This document shows, in pieces, positions 19,939 through 28,570 of a DNA stretch of 64,000 nt (position 1 is the first letter of the stretch; each line of letters starts with the position of its first letter). The DNA is taken from assembly GCF_002844575.1 (NCBI RefSeq), contig NZ_PIQO01000004.1, positions 124,001-188,000 on the forward strand, read 5' to 3'. Origin of the DNA: Heyndrickxia camelliae (GTDB lineage Bacteria > Bacillota > Bacilli > Bacillales > Bacillaceae_C). The notes under the pieces were generated by a model that worked only from the letters and a program-made list of their open reading frames with translations, was not told the origin of the DNA and searched no databases. Position numbers and translations under genes: made by a program.

Positions 19939-19973
19939 ACACATCTCGTTTTTACGGGGTGTGTTTTTTTCTT
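19939..19973 (+). terminator. acnA terminator
   Basis: ACACATCTCG and CGGGGTGTGT form the stem (with G-U pairs) around a short T-rich loop, followed by TTTTTTT. Confidence 0.85.
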
Positions 19974-20036
19974 CTTCTAAATAATATATATTTACATAAG
20001 ATAACCTATATCATTAGTAAATTAATGGAGGAAGAA

Positions 20037-20633
20037 ATGAAACGAAAAATCACCGCTTTGACTTTGCTTTTGTTTTTAACCAGTGTTGCCATCGTACAAG
20101 CTGTTGATCAAAAGAAGCAAGCTTTCGATCATGAAACAAGTAAAATTATAAAGCAAAAGGAGCAAATTAAACCGGTCCAAAAACAAAAAGCCGATGAAAT
20201 AGAAACTGCTCTCTCTAATATAGGGTTGTCCATCGGCCAAAAAGCCCCTAATATAAAAGCCGCTGGATTTAATGGAGATTCCATTGATCTATCCACGTAC
20301 AAGGGAAAAAAAGTGCTGTTAAACTTTTGGGCAACATGGTGCCCGCCTTGTAAAGCAGAAATCCCTGACTTGGTAAAATTTTATAATAAACATCAATCGG
20401 AATTTGTAGTAATTGGTGTGAATATCGAAAGTAGCAAGAACCAAGTAAAAGATTTTATTAAACAATACGGTATAACATATCCCATCATAATGGATAAAAA
20501 AGAAACGATTAGTGATAAGTATCAAATCCAACCGATACCGACCACTTATTTTATTGATGAAGATGGCATAATTTATCATAAACAGATTGGTGCGGTAACG
20601 TATAATGAATTAACAAAAATGCTAAAGAAATGA
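20037..20633 (+). CDS. yneN: Thiol-disulfide oxidoreductase, TlpA/ResA-like (YneN)
   Basis: Membrane-anchored, extracytoplasmic thioredoxin-like protein of 198 residues. N-terminal helix at residues 5-21, a charged linker, then a TlpA domain with active site WATWCPPCKAEIPD near residue 100 and cis-proline motif QPIPTTYFID near 163. Start ATG 20037 follows TGGAGGAAG. Position directly after acnA matches B. subtilis yneN. Likely a periplasm-side reductant of protein thiols; the client is unknown. Confidence 0.88.
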   Translation: MKRKITALTLLLFLTSVAIVQAVDQKKQAFDHETSKIIKQKEQIKPVQKQKADEIETALSNIGLSIGQKAPNIKAAGFNGDSIDLSTYKGKKVLLNFWATWCPPCKAEIPDLVKFYNKHQSEFVVIGVNIESSKNQVKDFIKQYGITYPIIMDKKETISDKYQIQPIPTTYFIDEDGIIYHKQIGAVTYNELTKMLKK

Positions 20634-20663
20634 ACACTTCCTACAGAGGTGTTCATTTCTTTT
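20626..20663 (+). terminator. yneN terminator
   Basis: AAGAAATGAACAC pairs with GTGTTCATTTCTT, followed by a T run; the left arm overlaps the stop codon. Confidence 0.85.
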
Positions 20664-20819
20664 TAAAAGAGATAAGTAATATAGTTTTTTAATCAGCTAA
20701 CAGAAGTAAAAAGCACTAAAGCTTTTTTAATAAGCAAATGTTCAAAAAATATTATAATTATGCAAATAACTGACCATACTAAAAAGTAGAAAAAATAATA
20801 ATTCCTAAGGAGACTTTAC

Positions 20820-20954
20820 ATGAGAAAAGCAATGAAAAAATCATTTTTAGATTTAGTAATGGAAAATAAGCAAGAGCTTCTAAAGGATCGTGACGCCATG
20901 GATCGGATTGAAGAAAGATTAGAACAAAAACGAATGATAAAGAAAGCTGAATAG
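20820..20954 (+). CDS. FbpB family small basic protein
   Basis: 44 residues: MRKAMKKSFLDLVMENKQEL, then LKDRDAMDRIEERLEQKR and a short basic tail. This is the FbpB (Fur-regulated basic protein) pattern of Bacillaceae. In B. subtilis FbpB helps the FsrA sRNA act on iron-using mRNAs. ATG follows AAGGAGA. I saw no clear Fur box upstream, so iron control is uncertain. Position between yneN and sspN is not that of B. subtilis fbpB. Confidence 0.75.
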   Translation: MRKAMKKSFLDLVMENKQELLKDRDAMDRIEERLEQKRMIKKAE

Positions 20955-20965
20955 ATGTCACATAT

Positions 20966-21003
20966 TCCCCCCTTTTTCGGAAAAACTGTATGAAAAGGGG
21001 GGA
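20966..21003 (+). promoter_or_regulatory. Hairpin covering the sspN ribosome binding site
   Basis: CCCCCCTTTTTC pairs with GAAAAGGGGGG. The right arm contains the AAGGGGGG Shine-Dalgarno of sspN, so a transcript including both arms would hide it. It may equally be the terminator of the fbpB-like gene, since AAGTTTTTC follows. Confidence 0.5.
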
Positions 21004-21011
21004 AGTTTTTC

Positions 21012-21155
21012 ATGAGCAATCCAAAAAGAAAACCACAAGCTTTTGTACCAAGCCATATAGGAACACAGAAAAGATCTGCAGGAGGAAATAATGGGAAAAA
21101 GATGCAAGATACATCTGGACAACATGCACAAGTAATGCAAACAAAGGGTGAGTAA
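21012..21155 (+). CDS. sspN: Small acid-soluble spore protein N
   Basis: 47 residues: MSNPKRKPQAFVPSHIGTQ, then KRSAGGNNGKKMQDTSGQHA and a short tail. The PSHIGTQ and GGN-GKKMQD blocks are the SspN signature. It precedes tlp, as in B. subtilis where the two form a sigma G operon. Confidence 0.92.
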   Translation: MSNPKRKPQAFVPSHIGTQKRSAGGNNGKKMQDTSGQHAQVMQTKGE

Positions 21156-21255
21156 GACATCCTTCAATTTCCATCAATTCTTTTTTGACAACTAGGTACA
21201 CTAATGATGTACCGAGTATTTGGTGCACTTATTTTCTTCAAGGAGGAATAAGCGT

Positions 21256-21489
21256 ATGGCATGGAACAAACCGAAACCAGATGATCGCAGTGATAACGTA
21301 GAAAAACTGCAAGATATGGTACAAAACACGATTGTAAATATGGAAAAGGCAGAAGCAACAGCAGAATTTGCTGAAGGGGAACAACGAGCACAAATTGAAG
21401 CAAAAAATGAGCGCCGCCGTGAAAGCATTGAAGCCATGCGCAGTGAGATAAAAGATGAGGCAAGAGCTCAAGAAAATAATTATCAATAA
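21256..21489 (+). CDS. tlp: Thioredoxin-like small acid-soluble spore protein Tlp
   Basis: 77-residue spore protein. The start block [20 protein letters not shown] and the helical, charged remainder ([20 protein letters not shown]) match Tlp. I chose the ATG at 21256 because AGGAGG at 21241-21246 precedes it; an upstream GTG frame has no site. Despite the name it has no CxxC motif. Second gene after sspN. Confidence 0.93.
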   Translation: MAWNKPKPDDRSDNVEKLQDMVQNTIVNMEKAEATAEFAEGEQRAQIEAKNERRRESIEAMRSEIKDEARAQENNYQ

Positions 21490-21499
21490 ATGTATGAAC

Positions 21500-21526
21500 A
21501 AGCCGGCATAAGCCGGCTTTCTTTTT
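21500..21526 (+). terminator. tlp terminator
   Basis: AAGCCGGC-ATAA-GCCGGCTT hairpin followed by TCTTTTTG. Confidence 0.9.
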
Positions 21527-21605
21527 GAACAAAACCTTTTATTTTCCGAACAATCATTTGCATGATAAAATAGAGGTATTAGTCATTTTACTTGAGGTGA
21601 ACAGA

Positions 21606-22040
21606 ATGTTACTTTCAAAAAAGAAAATCGAAGTAAGATATGCAGAAACGGACCAGATGGGTATTGTATATCATGCAAATTACTTAGTTTGGATGGAATT
21701 AGGCCGGACACAATTGGTAGAAGATCTTGGCTTTAAATATGCAGATATGGAGGCGCAAGGAGTGCTTTCTCCTGTCATTGATATCGAAATCTCTTATAAA
21801 AAGCCTGTGTTATATGGTGAAATAGCAACGGTTAAGACATGGATAGAATATTATGATGGAATCCGTATCACTTACGGCTATGAAATTTATAAAGAAAACG
21901 GCGAACTATCGGTAACCTCCTTTTCTAAACATGCCTGTGTGAAAAAAGAGTCCTTCCGCCCAATCTCTATTAGAAAAGTTTTCCCAGATTGGCATGATGC
22001 CTATGAAAAGGCTAAAAAGGCAGAGCAGGGTGTGAAATAA
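21606..22040 (+). CDS. yneP: Acyl-CoA thioesterase, YbgC/YneP-type hot-dog fold
   Basis: 144-residue hot-dog thioesterase. The active-site block VRYAETDQMGIVYHANYLVWMEL (residues 10-32) has the Asp and Tyr/His positions of the 4-hydroxybenzoyl-CoA thioesterase family. Start ATG 21606 follows GAGGTGA; a longer frame starts in the tlp terminator and is not used. Adjacent to yneQ with a one-base gap, in the B. subtilis order. Confidence 0.9.
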   Translation: MLLSKKKIEVRYAETDQMGIVYHANYLVWMELGRTQLVEDLGFKYADMEAQGVLSPVIDIEISYKKPVLYGEIATVKTWIEYYDGIRITYGYEIYKENGELSVTSFSKHACVKKESFRPISIRKVFPDWHDAYEKAKKAEQGVK

Positions 22041-22041
22041 A

Positions 22042-22341
22042 GTGGCATTTGGAATTACAAAAGATGCACTAACAAACTGGAAAAAATCCATTGATAATGG
22101 AGAAATCGCCTTTTTAACTCATTATTGGCTAGATGATCGCTTTCCAGAAGCAAGATCTGTCACAAAGGTAGGCTGTAATGATTTACATAAGCTTCAGGAA
22201 TGGGGCGCTAGATACGGGTTAAAGAAGGAATGGATCCATCATCGTAAAGATGGATACTCCCACTATGATTTACTAGGAATACGGCAAAAGGAAATTTTGG
22301 CGATGGAAGGAATTCTACATAAATATGAGAAATTCCTCTAA
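22042..22341 (+). CDS. yneQ: YneQ family protein
   Basis: 99 residues from GTG, one base after the thioesterase stop, so probably coupled. Contains LTHYWLDDRFPEARSVTKVGC and KKEWIHHRKDGYSHYDLLG, rich in aromatic and charged residues. No characterised domain. Assigned to YneQ by sequence style and exact syntenic position between yneP and yneR. Confidence 0.85.
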   Translation: MAFGITKDALTNWKKSIDNGEIAFLTHYWLDDRFPEARSVTKVGCNDLHKLQEWGARYGLKKEWIHHRKDGYSHYDLLGIRQKEILAMEGILHKYEKFL

Positions 22342-22350
22342 ATATAAAAA

Positions 22351-22379
22351 CCTCCATACCGAATATTATCGGATGGAGG
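22351..22379. terminator. Terminator between yneQ and yneR
   Basis: CCTCCAT-A-CCGA and TCGG-ATGGAGG form a stem with one bulge; flanked by convergent genes. Confidence 0.75.
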
Positions 22380-22385
22380 ACAACC

Positions 22386-22679
22386 TCAGCCTTTTTTATA
22401 TTCAAATACAGGTTCGTCTAAGGTTGGGTTATAGCCAACATGCAAATCATGCCCGTCAAAATACCATACGTCCTTTTCTTCCACAAAAAATAAAATGCCA
22501 TTTTTTGTTGTGGTAACAGCAGGGTCTTCGGCTTCCTCCTTCATTAATCCAAGGGAAAATCCTTCTTGAACAGCAGTGGAACCTCCATATTTAACAAAGA
22601 AGCGAATAGAATCGCCTTCCTCAATATCCATCTCATCGCGAAACCACTTTTCTGCATCATCCGATACAAATATTTTCAT
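22386..22679 (-). CDS. yneR: HesB/YneR family iron-sulfur assembly-like protein
   Basis: 97-residue HesB-like protein (KIFVSDDAEKWFRDEM at the start, IRFFVKYGGSTAVQEGFSLG in the middle). The three cysteines of true A-type carriers are absent, as in other YneR/HesB-like proteins, so a Fe-S transfer role is doubtful. I chose the ATG at 22679 because AGGAGGT lies upstream at the right distance; an upstream ATG is too close to it. Same place as in B. subtilis. Confidence 0.88.
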   Translation of the reverse strand: MKIFVSDDAEKWFRDEMDIEEGDSIRFFVKYGGSTAVQEGFSLGLMKEEAEDPAVTTTKNGILFFVEEKDVWYFDGHDLHVGYNPTLDEPVFEYKKG

Positions 22680-22889
22680 ATATCCCATACCTCCTATGTA
22701 TAAGAGCATTGTAGTACACTTCTATAACATAAAATATTATTATGAAGACCATTTTATCAAAATGGACATGATTAAGAAAATAATTAGCTTTAATTAAAAA
22801 TTCATAAAATATTGAATTTAACAACCTGCATATATATACTATGTATAAAAATCTAGATCAAAAAATCAAAAAATCAGTGGAGGCTATAT

Positions 22890-24542
22890 ATGGATTATGA
22901 TGTTATTGTTGTTGGAGCTGGTCTAGCTGGCTTAGTTGCGACAACGGAAATAGCGGATGCCGGGAAAAAAGTCCTTCTCCTTGATCAAGAACCTGAAAGC
23001 TCATTAGGCGGACAGGCATGGTGGTCGTTTGGCGGTTTATTCTTAGTGGACTCTCCCGAACAACGCCGAATGGGCATTAAAGACTCAAAAGAATTAGCTT
23101 GGCAAGATTGGCTTGGAACAGCAGGATTTGATAGGGGAAAGGAAGACTATTGGGGAAAAAAATGGGCTCAGGAATATATTGAGTTCGCTGCAGGAGAAAA
23201 ACGTGAATGGTTGCGTAATATGGGGGTCCGATTTTTTCCAGTTGTCGGATGGGCAGAACGAGGCGGTTATCTTGCAGATGGACATGGAAATTCGGTACCT
23301 AGATTCCATATTGTATGGGGAACAGGTCCAGGTATCGTGGCTCCCTTTGAACGTAAACTGAGAGAACAAATAAAAAATAGGTTGGTTGAATATCGGCCTC
23401 GCCATCGTGTGGATCAACTTCTAACGCGCAATGGTACTGTGGAAGGAGTAAGCGGAGCTATTTTGGAACCTAGTTCTGTATCAAGAGGAGAAGAAAGCTC
23501 CCGAGTAGTGATAGGTGAATTTGAATTTACATCCTCCATCGTTATGGTAACAAGTGGAGGAATAGGAGCAAATCATGATTTAATCCGGCAAAATTGGCCA
23601 AAGCGACTTGGAACACCGCCAAAACAAATGCTTTCCGGTGTACCTGCACACGTAGATGGAAGAATGCTGACAATAACGGAACAAGCAGGAGGGCATATCG
23701 TCAATAGAGATAGGATGTGGCATTACACGGAAGGGATTAAAAATTGGAATCCTATTTGGAATCTACATGGAATTCGAATTTTACCTGGTCCATCTTCCAT
23801 TTGGCTAGATGCAAAGGGGAAAAGATTTCCTTCCCCAAATTTTCCAGGCTTTGATACACTAGGAACATTAGAAGCCATTCAAAAAACGGGATATAGTTAT
23901 TCTTGGTTTATCTTGACACAAAAAATCATAGAAAGGGAGTTTGCTTTGTCGGGTTCAGAGCAGAATCCTGATTTGACTGGGAAAAGTATTAAACAGGTAT
24001 TGGGTAGAGCATTACCAGGGGCTTCCGCTCCTGTACAAGCCTTTATGGATAAAGGGGAAGACTTTGTCATTGCAGATAATTTACCCATACTTGTTGAGGG
24101 AATGAACAACTTGACAGAGGAAAAGTTACTCCACTTAGAAGAAATTGAAAAGCAAATTCAAGCACGCGACCGAGAAATCGAAAATTCTTTCACAAAAGAC
24201 TTACAAATTACTGCCATACGTGGTGCACGCAATTATCTTGGTGATAAATTAATACGTGTTGCAAAACCGCATAAAATACTTGATCCTAAAAATGGACCTC
24301 TTATAGCAGTAAGATTAAATATTATTAGTCGAAAGACTCTGGGTGGGCTCCAAACAGATCTATCTGCACGAGTTCTTGATTCGTCAGGAAATCCAATTCC
24401 TGGACTGTATGCAGCAGGGGAGGTTTCAGGGTTCGGAGGCGGAGGAGTACATGGTTATCGTGCATTAGAAGGAACGTTTTTAGGAGGCTGCCTTTTTAGC
24501 GGAAGGGTGGCTGGCCGTGCAATAGCTAAGGAGTTACAATAA
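22890..24542 (+). CDS. FAD-binding dehydrogenase (fumarate reductase/KstD-like flavoprotein)
   Basis: 550 residues. N-terminal FAD-binding motif VVGAGLAGLVATTEIADAGK with the acidic LLLDQEP end of the second strand. A C-terminal block GLYAAGEVSGFGGGGVHGYRALEGT completes the FAD site. The pattern is that of FAD-binding dehydrogenases of the succinate dehydrogenase/3-ketosteroid dehydrogenase group found in many bacteria. ATG follows TGGAGGC. Substrate unknown; inserted between yneR and plsY relative to B. subtilis. Confidence 0.88.
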   Translation: MDYDVIVVGAGLAGLVATTEIADAGKKVLLLDQEPESSLGGQAWWSFGGLFLVDSPEQRRMGIKDSKELAWQDWLGTAGFDRGKEDYWGKKWAQEYIEFAAGEKREWLRNMGVRFFPVVGWAERGGYLADGHGNSVPRFHIVWGTGPGIVAPFERKLREQIKNRLVEYRPRHRVDQLLTRNGTVEGVSGAILEPSSVSRGEESSRVVIGEFEFTSSIVMVTSGGIGANHDLIRQNWPKRLGTPPKQMLSGVPAHVDGRMLTITEQAGGHIVNRDRMWHYTEGIKNWNPIWNLHGIRILPGPSSIWLDAKGKRFPSPNFPGFDTLGTLEAIQKTGYSYSWFILTQKIIEREFALSGSEQNPDLTGKSIKQVLGRALPGASAPVQAFMDKGEDFVIADNLPILVEGMNNLTEEKLLHLEEIEKQIQARDREIENSFTKDLQITAIRGARNYLGDKLIRVAKPHKILDPKNGPLIAVRLNIISRKTLGGLQTDLSARVLDSSGNPIPGLYAAGEVSGFGGGGVHGYRALEGTFLGGCLFSGRVAGRAIAKELQ

Positions 24543-24545
24543 AAA

Positions 24546-24586
24546 AGAGCTAATTCTCTACAGTAGATATGCAGAGAATTAGCTCT
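24546..24586. terminator. Bidirectional terminator
   Basis: AGAGCTAATTCTCT pairs perfectly with AGAGAATTAGCTCT between convergent genes, with AAAAAA on the left. Confidence 0.9.
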
Positions 24587-24592
24587 ACTATG

Positions 24593-25741
24593 CTATTTGA
24601 TTCCATCCATCATATGTGCCATTATCTCCTGATAAGAGTGATCCGCCATTCCTTTTGCATATGCTTCTTGCAAAGGATATAAACGGAAGTTTTTCATCTT
24701 CTGATTATGCACAAAAGTAGGAAAGAATTTTACATTTTCTAATTTGATACTGCTTCCACTAGAAGTAACGTATTTTGAAACTTTTACTTCAAACATTCCG
24801 CCAATATTTTTGTAATCCCACATCTGACCAGAAATGAAGTTTCCAAGCGAGTATACAACAACGGCATCACGTCCATCTTTCGTATGGAGCTTTTGGATTG
24901 GTTGCAAGACATGAGGATGACTTCCCAATATGATATCTGCACCGCCATCAGTAAAAAGCCTTGCCATCTGTTTTTGCTCTTCATTTGGCTGACGTTGGTA
25001 TTCAATACCCCAATGCATGCTTAACACGACAGCATCTGCTTGTTGGCGTGCAGTTTTGAGTTCCGATAGTATCTTATCTTTATCAATCAAATTGACAAGA
25101 TAATCTTTTCCCTCAGGTACGGGAATTCCATTTGTACCATAAGTATAGGAGAGAATGGCGATTTTAATGCCATTTATATTTTCAATCCGTAGTGTTTCCT
25201 GATCCTCTTTACTTTTAAATGTACCTACATGTGGTAAATGAACCTTATCATAATAGGAAAGAGCACTTAATAATCCCTTTTCTCCCTTATCGAGAGCATG
25301 ATTATTAGCCGTTGTAACAAAATCAACACCTGCATCGATAATAGCATCCACAATCTCATAAGGACTGTTAAAGCACGGATAGCTGGAAACTCCTAATTGC
25401 GTTCCTCCGGGAGTCGATTCTTGATTAGCAATTAAGAGATCGGGTTTTTGCATCATTGACTTTACATTTTGAAAAATCGGCTTAAAATCATAACCAGTCT
25501 TTGTTTTTGCGTCTTCATACACCCAGTCATGAATCAGTATATCGCCAATTGCACCGATTACAGCACTGGAATGGAACTTTTTTGTATTTACATTTAGTGT
25601 TCTTATCGTATTACTAGTAACCGTATGTGTTTTTCTAGAAAAAGCATTTTTCCAATCTTCGTATTGCTTGATGGATAATATCCCAATCAATATAAGCAGT
25701 ACTATCAGTAATATCCCTGCACCCCTTTGTTTTCCCCTCAT
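24593..25741 (-). CDS. CapA/PgsA family protein, membrane-anchored
   Basis: 382 residues with an N-terminal membrane anchor (GILLIVLLILIGILS, residues 9-23) and an extracytoplasmic metallophosphatase-like CapA domain: IGAIGDILIHDW, LLIANQESTPGG, TTANNHALDKGE, LSMHWGIEYQRQPNEEQ, DIILGSHPHVLQP and VVYSLGNFISGQ. CapA/PgsA proteins take part in poly-gamma-glutamate or capsule export, but no capB/capC genes are here. A stand-alone copy of unknown specific role. Confidence 0.88.
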   Translation of the reverse strand: MRGKQRGAGILLIVLLILIGILSIKQYEDWKNAFSRKTHTVTSNTIRTLNVNTKKFHSSAVIGAIGDILIHDWVYEDAKTKTGYDFKPIFQNVKSMMQKPDLLIANQESTPGGTQLGVSSYPCFNSPYEIVDAIIDAGVDFVTTANNHALDKGEKGLLSALSYYDKVHLPHVGTFKSKEDQETLRIENINGIKIAILSYTYGTNGIPVPEGKDYLVNLIDKDKILSELKTARQQADAVVLSMHWGIEYQRQPNEEQKQMARLFTDGGADIILGSHPHVLQPIQKLHTKDGRDAVVVYSLGNFISGQMWDYKNIGGMFEVKVSKYVTSSGSSIKLENVKFFPTFVHNQKMKNFRLYPLQEAYAKGMADHSYQEIMAHMMDGIK

Positions 25742-25956
25742 CCCATTACCAACCTTTACATTTATATCTATACAGTTATCTTACTATACCATTGTCATCA
25801 GCGGTAGAATTTTTGCGAAAATTGAAGAAAATTAGAAAGCGGAACCGCAAAGGCAGCGGTGTTTTGGCAGAAACAAGCTTTAGAAGTATAGTGAAGTAGA
25901 TAAGCAGGAAAGGGACTGCAAGCAGTAGAAGAGATGAAAAATCCATTAAACACCAT

Positions 25957-25993
25957 GAAAAAAACGCCCTAATCAACTATATTAGGACGTTCT
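25957..25993 (-). terminator. plsY terminator
   Basis: On the minus strand AACGTCCTAAT pairs with ATTAGGGCGTT around ATAGTTG, followed by TTTTTTT. A 66-residue open frame passing through it is not a gene. Confidence 0.85.
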
Positions 25994-26008
25994 TACGGAT
26001 ATGACTAT

Positions 26009-26608
26009 TTATATCCATTTTACTTTAGGTTCCGTTTTATCTCGAATCCTTTTGATATTCGCGCGATGTCGATAGATAACAAAAAATGAAAGCGCAAAAA
26101 TAACAATAAAGAATAGCCAGTCGTGACTAATCAACATATCAATAAGCGTATAAAGGATGGCAAAGATCCCACAAATAATAGAGGAAAGGGATACGTATTT
26201 AGATAGCTTTAAGCTTACAAGAAAAACAACCACTATTAATATAAATAATAGAGGACTATAAGCTAGAACAACACCGCCTGAAGTAGCCACAGCCTTACCA
26301 CCTCTAAAACCTGCGAAGATTGGAAACATATGACCGACTACTGCAACTACTCCAACTAACAGCGGATGAAGACCTTCTGATACCCCAAATATAATCGGGA
26401 GATATGTAGCAAGCGTTCCTTTTAAAATATCTACAACCGTGACCACACTTCCAGCCTTTTTTCCTAATGTTCGAAAGGTATTAGTCGCTCCAAGATTGCC
26501 GCTCCCATGTTCACGTATATCCATTCCATAAAATAGTTTTCCAACAATTAAACCTGATGGGATCGATCCAAGCAAGTAAGCTACAATTAGTATTAGGGCA
26601 TAGATCAT
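26009..26608 (-). CDS. plsY: Glycerol-3-phosphate acyltransferase PlsY
   Basis: Membrane enzyme that transfers the acyl group from acyl phosphate to glycerol 3-phosphate, the first step of phospholipid synthesis. 199 residues with five helices and the three PlsY motifs: [12 protein letters not shown] (residues 14-25), [18 protein letters not shown] and [14 protein letters not shown] 26608 is 6-8 bases from AGGAGTT; ATG 26614 is closer and less likely. It occupies the yneS position. Confidence 0.95.
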   Translation of the reverse strand: MIYALILIVAYLLGSIPSGLIVGKLFYGMDIREHGSGNLGATNTFRTLGKKAGSVVTVVDILKGTLATYLPIIFGVSEGLHPLLVGVVAVVGHMFPIFAGFRGGKAVATSGGVVLAYSPLLFILIVVVFLVSLKLSKYVSLSSIICGIFAILYTLIDMLISHDWLFFIVIFALSFFVIYRHRANIKRIRDKTEPKVKWI

Positions 26609-26810
26609 TAACATAACTCCTTTTATCCTAGTTCAAAAAGAATACGTTCGGAATTCTTTTACTTAAACATAAATTTATTAGTGCTTTATTATTGTATCAC
26701 GTATAGTTTGGGAAAGAAAAAAGAAATTTTATTTGAAAAGTCATATTTTTGCTCTTTTCACAGACTTTATCCTCCTGTACGATAAAACTATGGAGTTTAG
26801 GAGGATAGAA

Positions 26811-28529
26811 ATGGAAACTTTACCTTTAAGATCAATTCCCAAAAGAAATCGAATATGGCCCTATGTTCTTATAGTGCTTTTTATCATCGTAACTGGGATT
26901 TTATTATATATCTATTATCCCTATGCATCTACTAAAAAAAACATGTATTTCACAGGGAAGTATCCGATATTAATAAAAGGGGCAATACAAGGAAATGCAA
27001 TCCACAATGAAAATAGCCTATACATCCCTTTAAAGTTAGTAGAAAAACAAATCGATGATAGTATTTACGAAGAAAGCAAATCCCTTATCATTACGACCAA
27101 ATTAAAGGTAATAAGAATTCCTTTTAATGAAAATGTTCTATATGTTAATGAAAAACCAAAACAAACCAATAATCCAATTGTGAAGATCGTTTCGGGTCAA
27201 AAATATATCTCGCTCGAAATACTTCAAGCTTTATATCCAATCGAATACCAATTGACAAAACATACGGGGATAGTTTGGATAAGGATGAACGGCGAACAAT
27301 ACCATAATGGAAAAATAGTTTCTCATGATGTTAGGAAAGCTTTTTTACGTCTTCGCACAAAACCAAATTTGCAATCCTCTTATAATGTTGAGGTAAAAAA
27401 AGGAGAAGCTGTACATATTGAACGCGAATTAAAAAATTACTACTATATTAGAACCCTTGAAGGGATTGGTGGATATATAAAAAAAGCTTATGTAATGAAG
27501 CAAAAGCTTGAAAATGTTCAAATCGCTTTTCCTAAAGAGGCAGTTACCTTACCAGCTATTGAAAAACCAATTCAAATGTCTTGGGAAGCAGTTTACAAGA
27601 AAACACCAGATCCATCTCAATTTCCTACGATGGCGGGGGTGAATGTTGTCTCTCCTACCTGGTTTCATTTGAAGGATGATAATGGGAACATTACCAATCT
27701 GTTATCCTCAAAATATGTAAAATGGGCAAAGCAGCAACATATGCAGGTTTGGGCCCTTTTTTCTAACTCATCCAATCCTGATTTAACAAAAGCTGCTTTG
27801 AGCACCTTTGAAAAAAGGAATCGAATCATTCAAACGTTACTAAAGGTTGCAAAGAAGGAGCATTTAGAAGGAATCAATATTGATATCGAAAATGTCCGCT
27901 CTAAAGATGGACCACTTGTAACGCAGTTTGTCAGGGAAATATCAGCTTACTTTCATGCTAATCATAAATATGTTTCGATGGATATAACCTTTATTGCAAA
28001 AGGCAATTGGTCTGAATTCTATGAGCGTAAAAAGCTTGGAAAAATAGTTGATTACCTCATTATTATGGCATATGATGAACATTGGGCAACATCTGCGGAA
28101 GCGGGAAGTGTTGCAAGCTTGCCGTGGGTAGAAAATGGTCTAAAGCCGATATTAAAATTGGTCCCTAATGATAAAATTATATTAGGTGTCCCTTTTTATA
28201 CAAGACTATGGAAAGAGGAATGGAAAGATGGTCAGAAACAAACATCTTCCATCGCACTAACAATGGACCAAGCAAATAAATGGATCAAAAAGAAGAAAGC
28301 AACAATACAAATGGATACCGAAAGTGGTCAGCATTATACGGAATATATAGATTCCAAAACAAATACCACCTATAAAATGTGGATGGAGGATACATATTCT
28401 TTGGCGAAAAGAGCAGATATAGCCGGCCAATATAAATTATCTGGCATAGCCTCTTGGGCAAGAGCATTTGGGAATGAAGATGCATGGGTCGCCCTAAGAT
28501 CCACTCTATCGGCTTATAATCAAAAATAA
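26811..28529 (+). CDS. Membrane-anchored GH18 glycoside hydrolase with SH3-like domain
   Basis: 572 residues. Membrane helix at residues 16-36, then a stalk-like region (about 40-165), an SH3-like domain (RKAFLRLRTKPN to GGYIKKAYVMK, about 170-225), and a C-terminal GH18 domain with catalytic motif LEGINIDIEN near residue 358 and YLIIMAYDEHW near 425. Such proteins (YvbX/YaaH relatives) act on peptidoglycan or spore cortex in Bacillus. Start ATG 26811 follows GGAGGATAG; the longer frame from 26733 is not needed. Exact substrate is unknown. Confidence 0.87.
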   Translation: METLPLRSIPKRNRIWPYVLIVLFIIVTGILLYIYYPYASTKKNMYFTGKYPILIKGAIQGNAIHNENSLYIPLKLVEKQIDDSIYEESKSLIITTKLKVIRIPFNENVLYVNEKPKQTNNPIVKIVSGQKYISLEILQALYPIEYQLTKHTGIVWIRMNGEQYHNGKIVSHDVRKAFLRLRTKPNLQSSYNVEVKKGEAVHIERELKNYYYIRTLEGIGGYIKKAYVMKQKLENVQIAFPKEAVTLPAIEKPIQMSWEAVYKKTPDPSQFPTMAGVNVVSPTWFHLKDDNGNITNLLSSKYVKWAKQQHMQVWALFSNSSNPDLTKAALSTFEKRNRIIQTLLKVAKKEHLEGINIDIENVRSKDGPLVTQFVREISAYFHANHKYVSMDITFIAKGNWSEFYERKKLGKIVDYLIIMAYDEHWATSAEAGSVASLPWVENGLKPILKLVPNDKIILGVPFYTRLWKEEWKDGQKQTSSIALTMDQANKWIKKKKATIQMDTESGQHYTEYIDSKTNTTYKMWMEDTYSLAKRADIAGQYKLSGIASWARAFGNEDAWVALRSTLSAYNQK

Positions 28530-28570
28530 TACAACTTGACAAGTACTTTTGTAGTAAGGAGTTTTATGGA

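Noticed and set aside
20680..20818. Search for a Fur box before the FbpB-like gene
   Set aside because: No GATAATGATTATC-like dyad found, so iron control is not annotated.
25776..25976. 66-residue open frame on the minus strand between capA-like gene and plsY
   Set aside because: It begins inside the plsY terminator hairpin, has no ribosome site and no family features.
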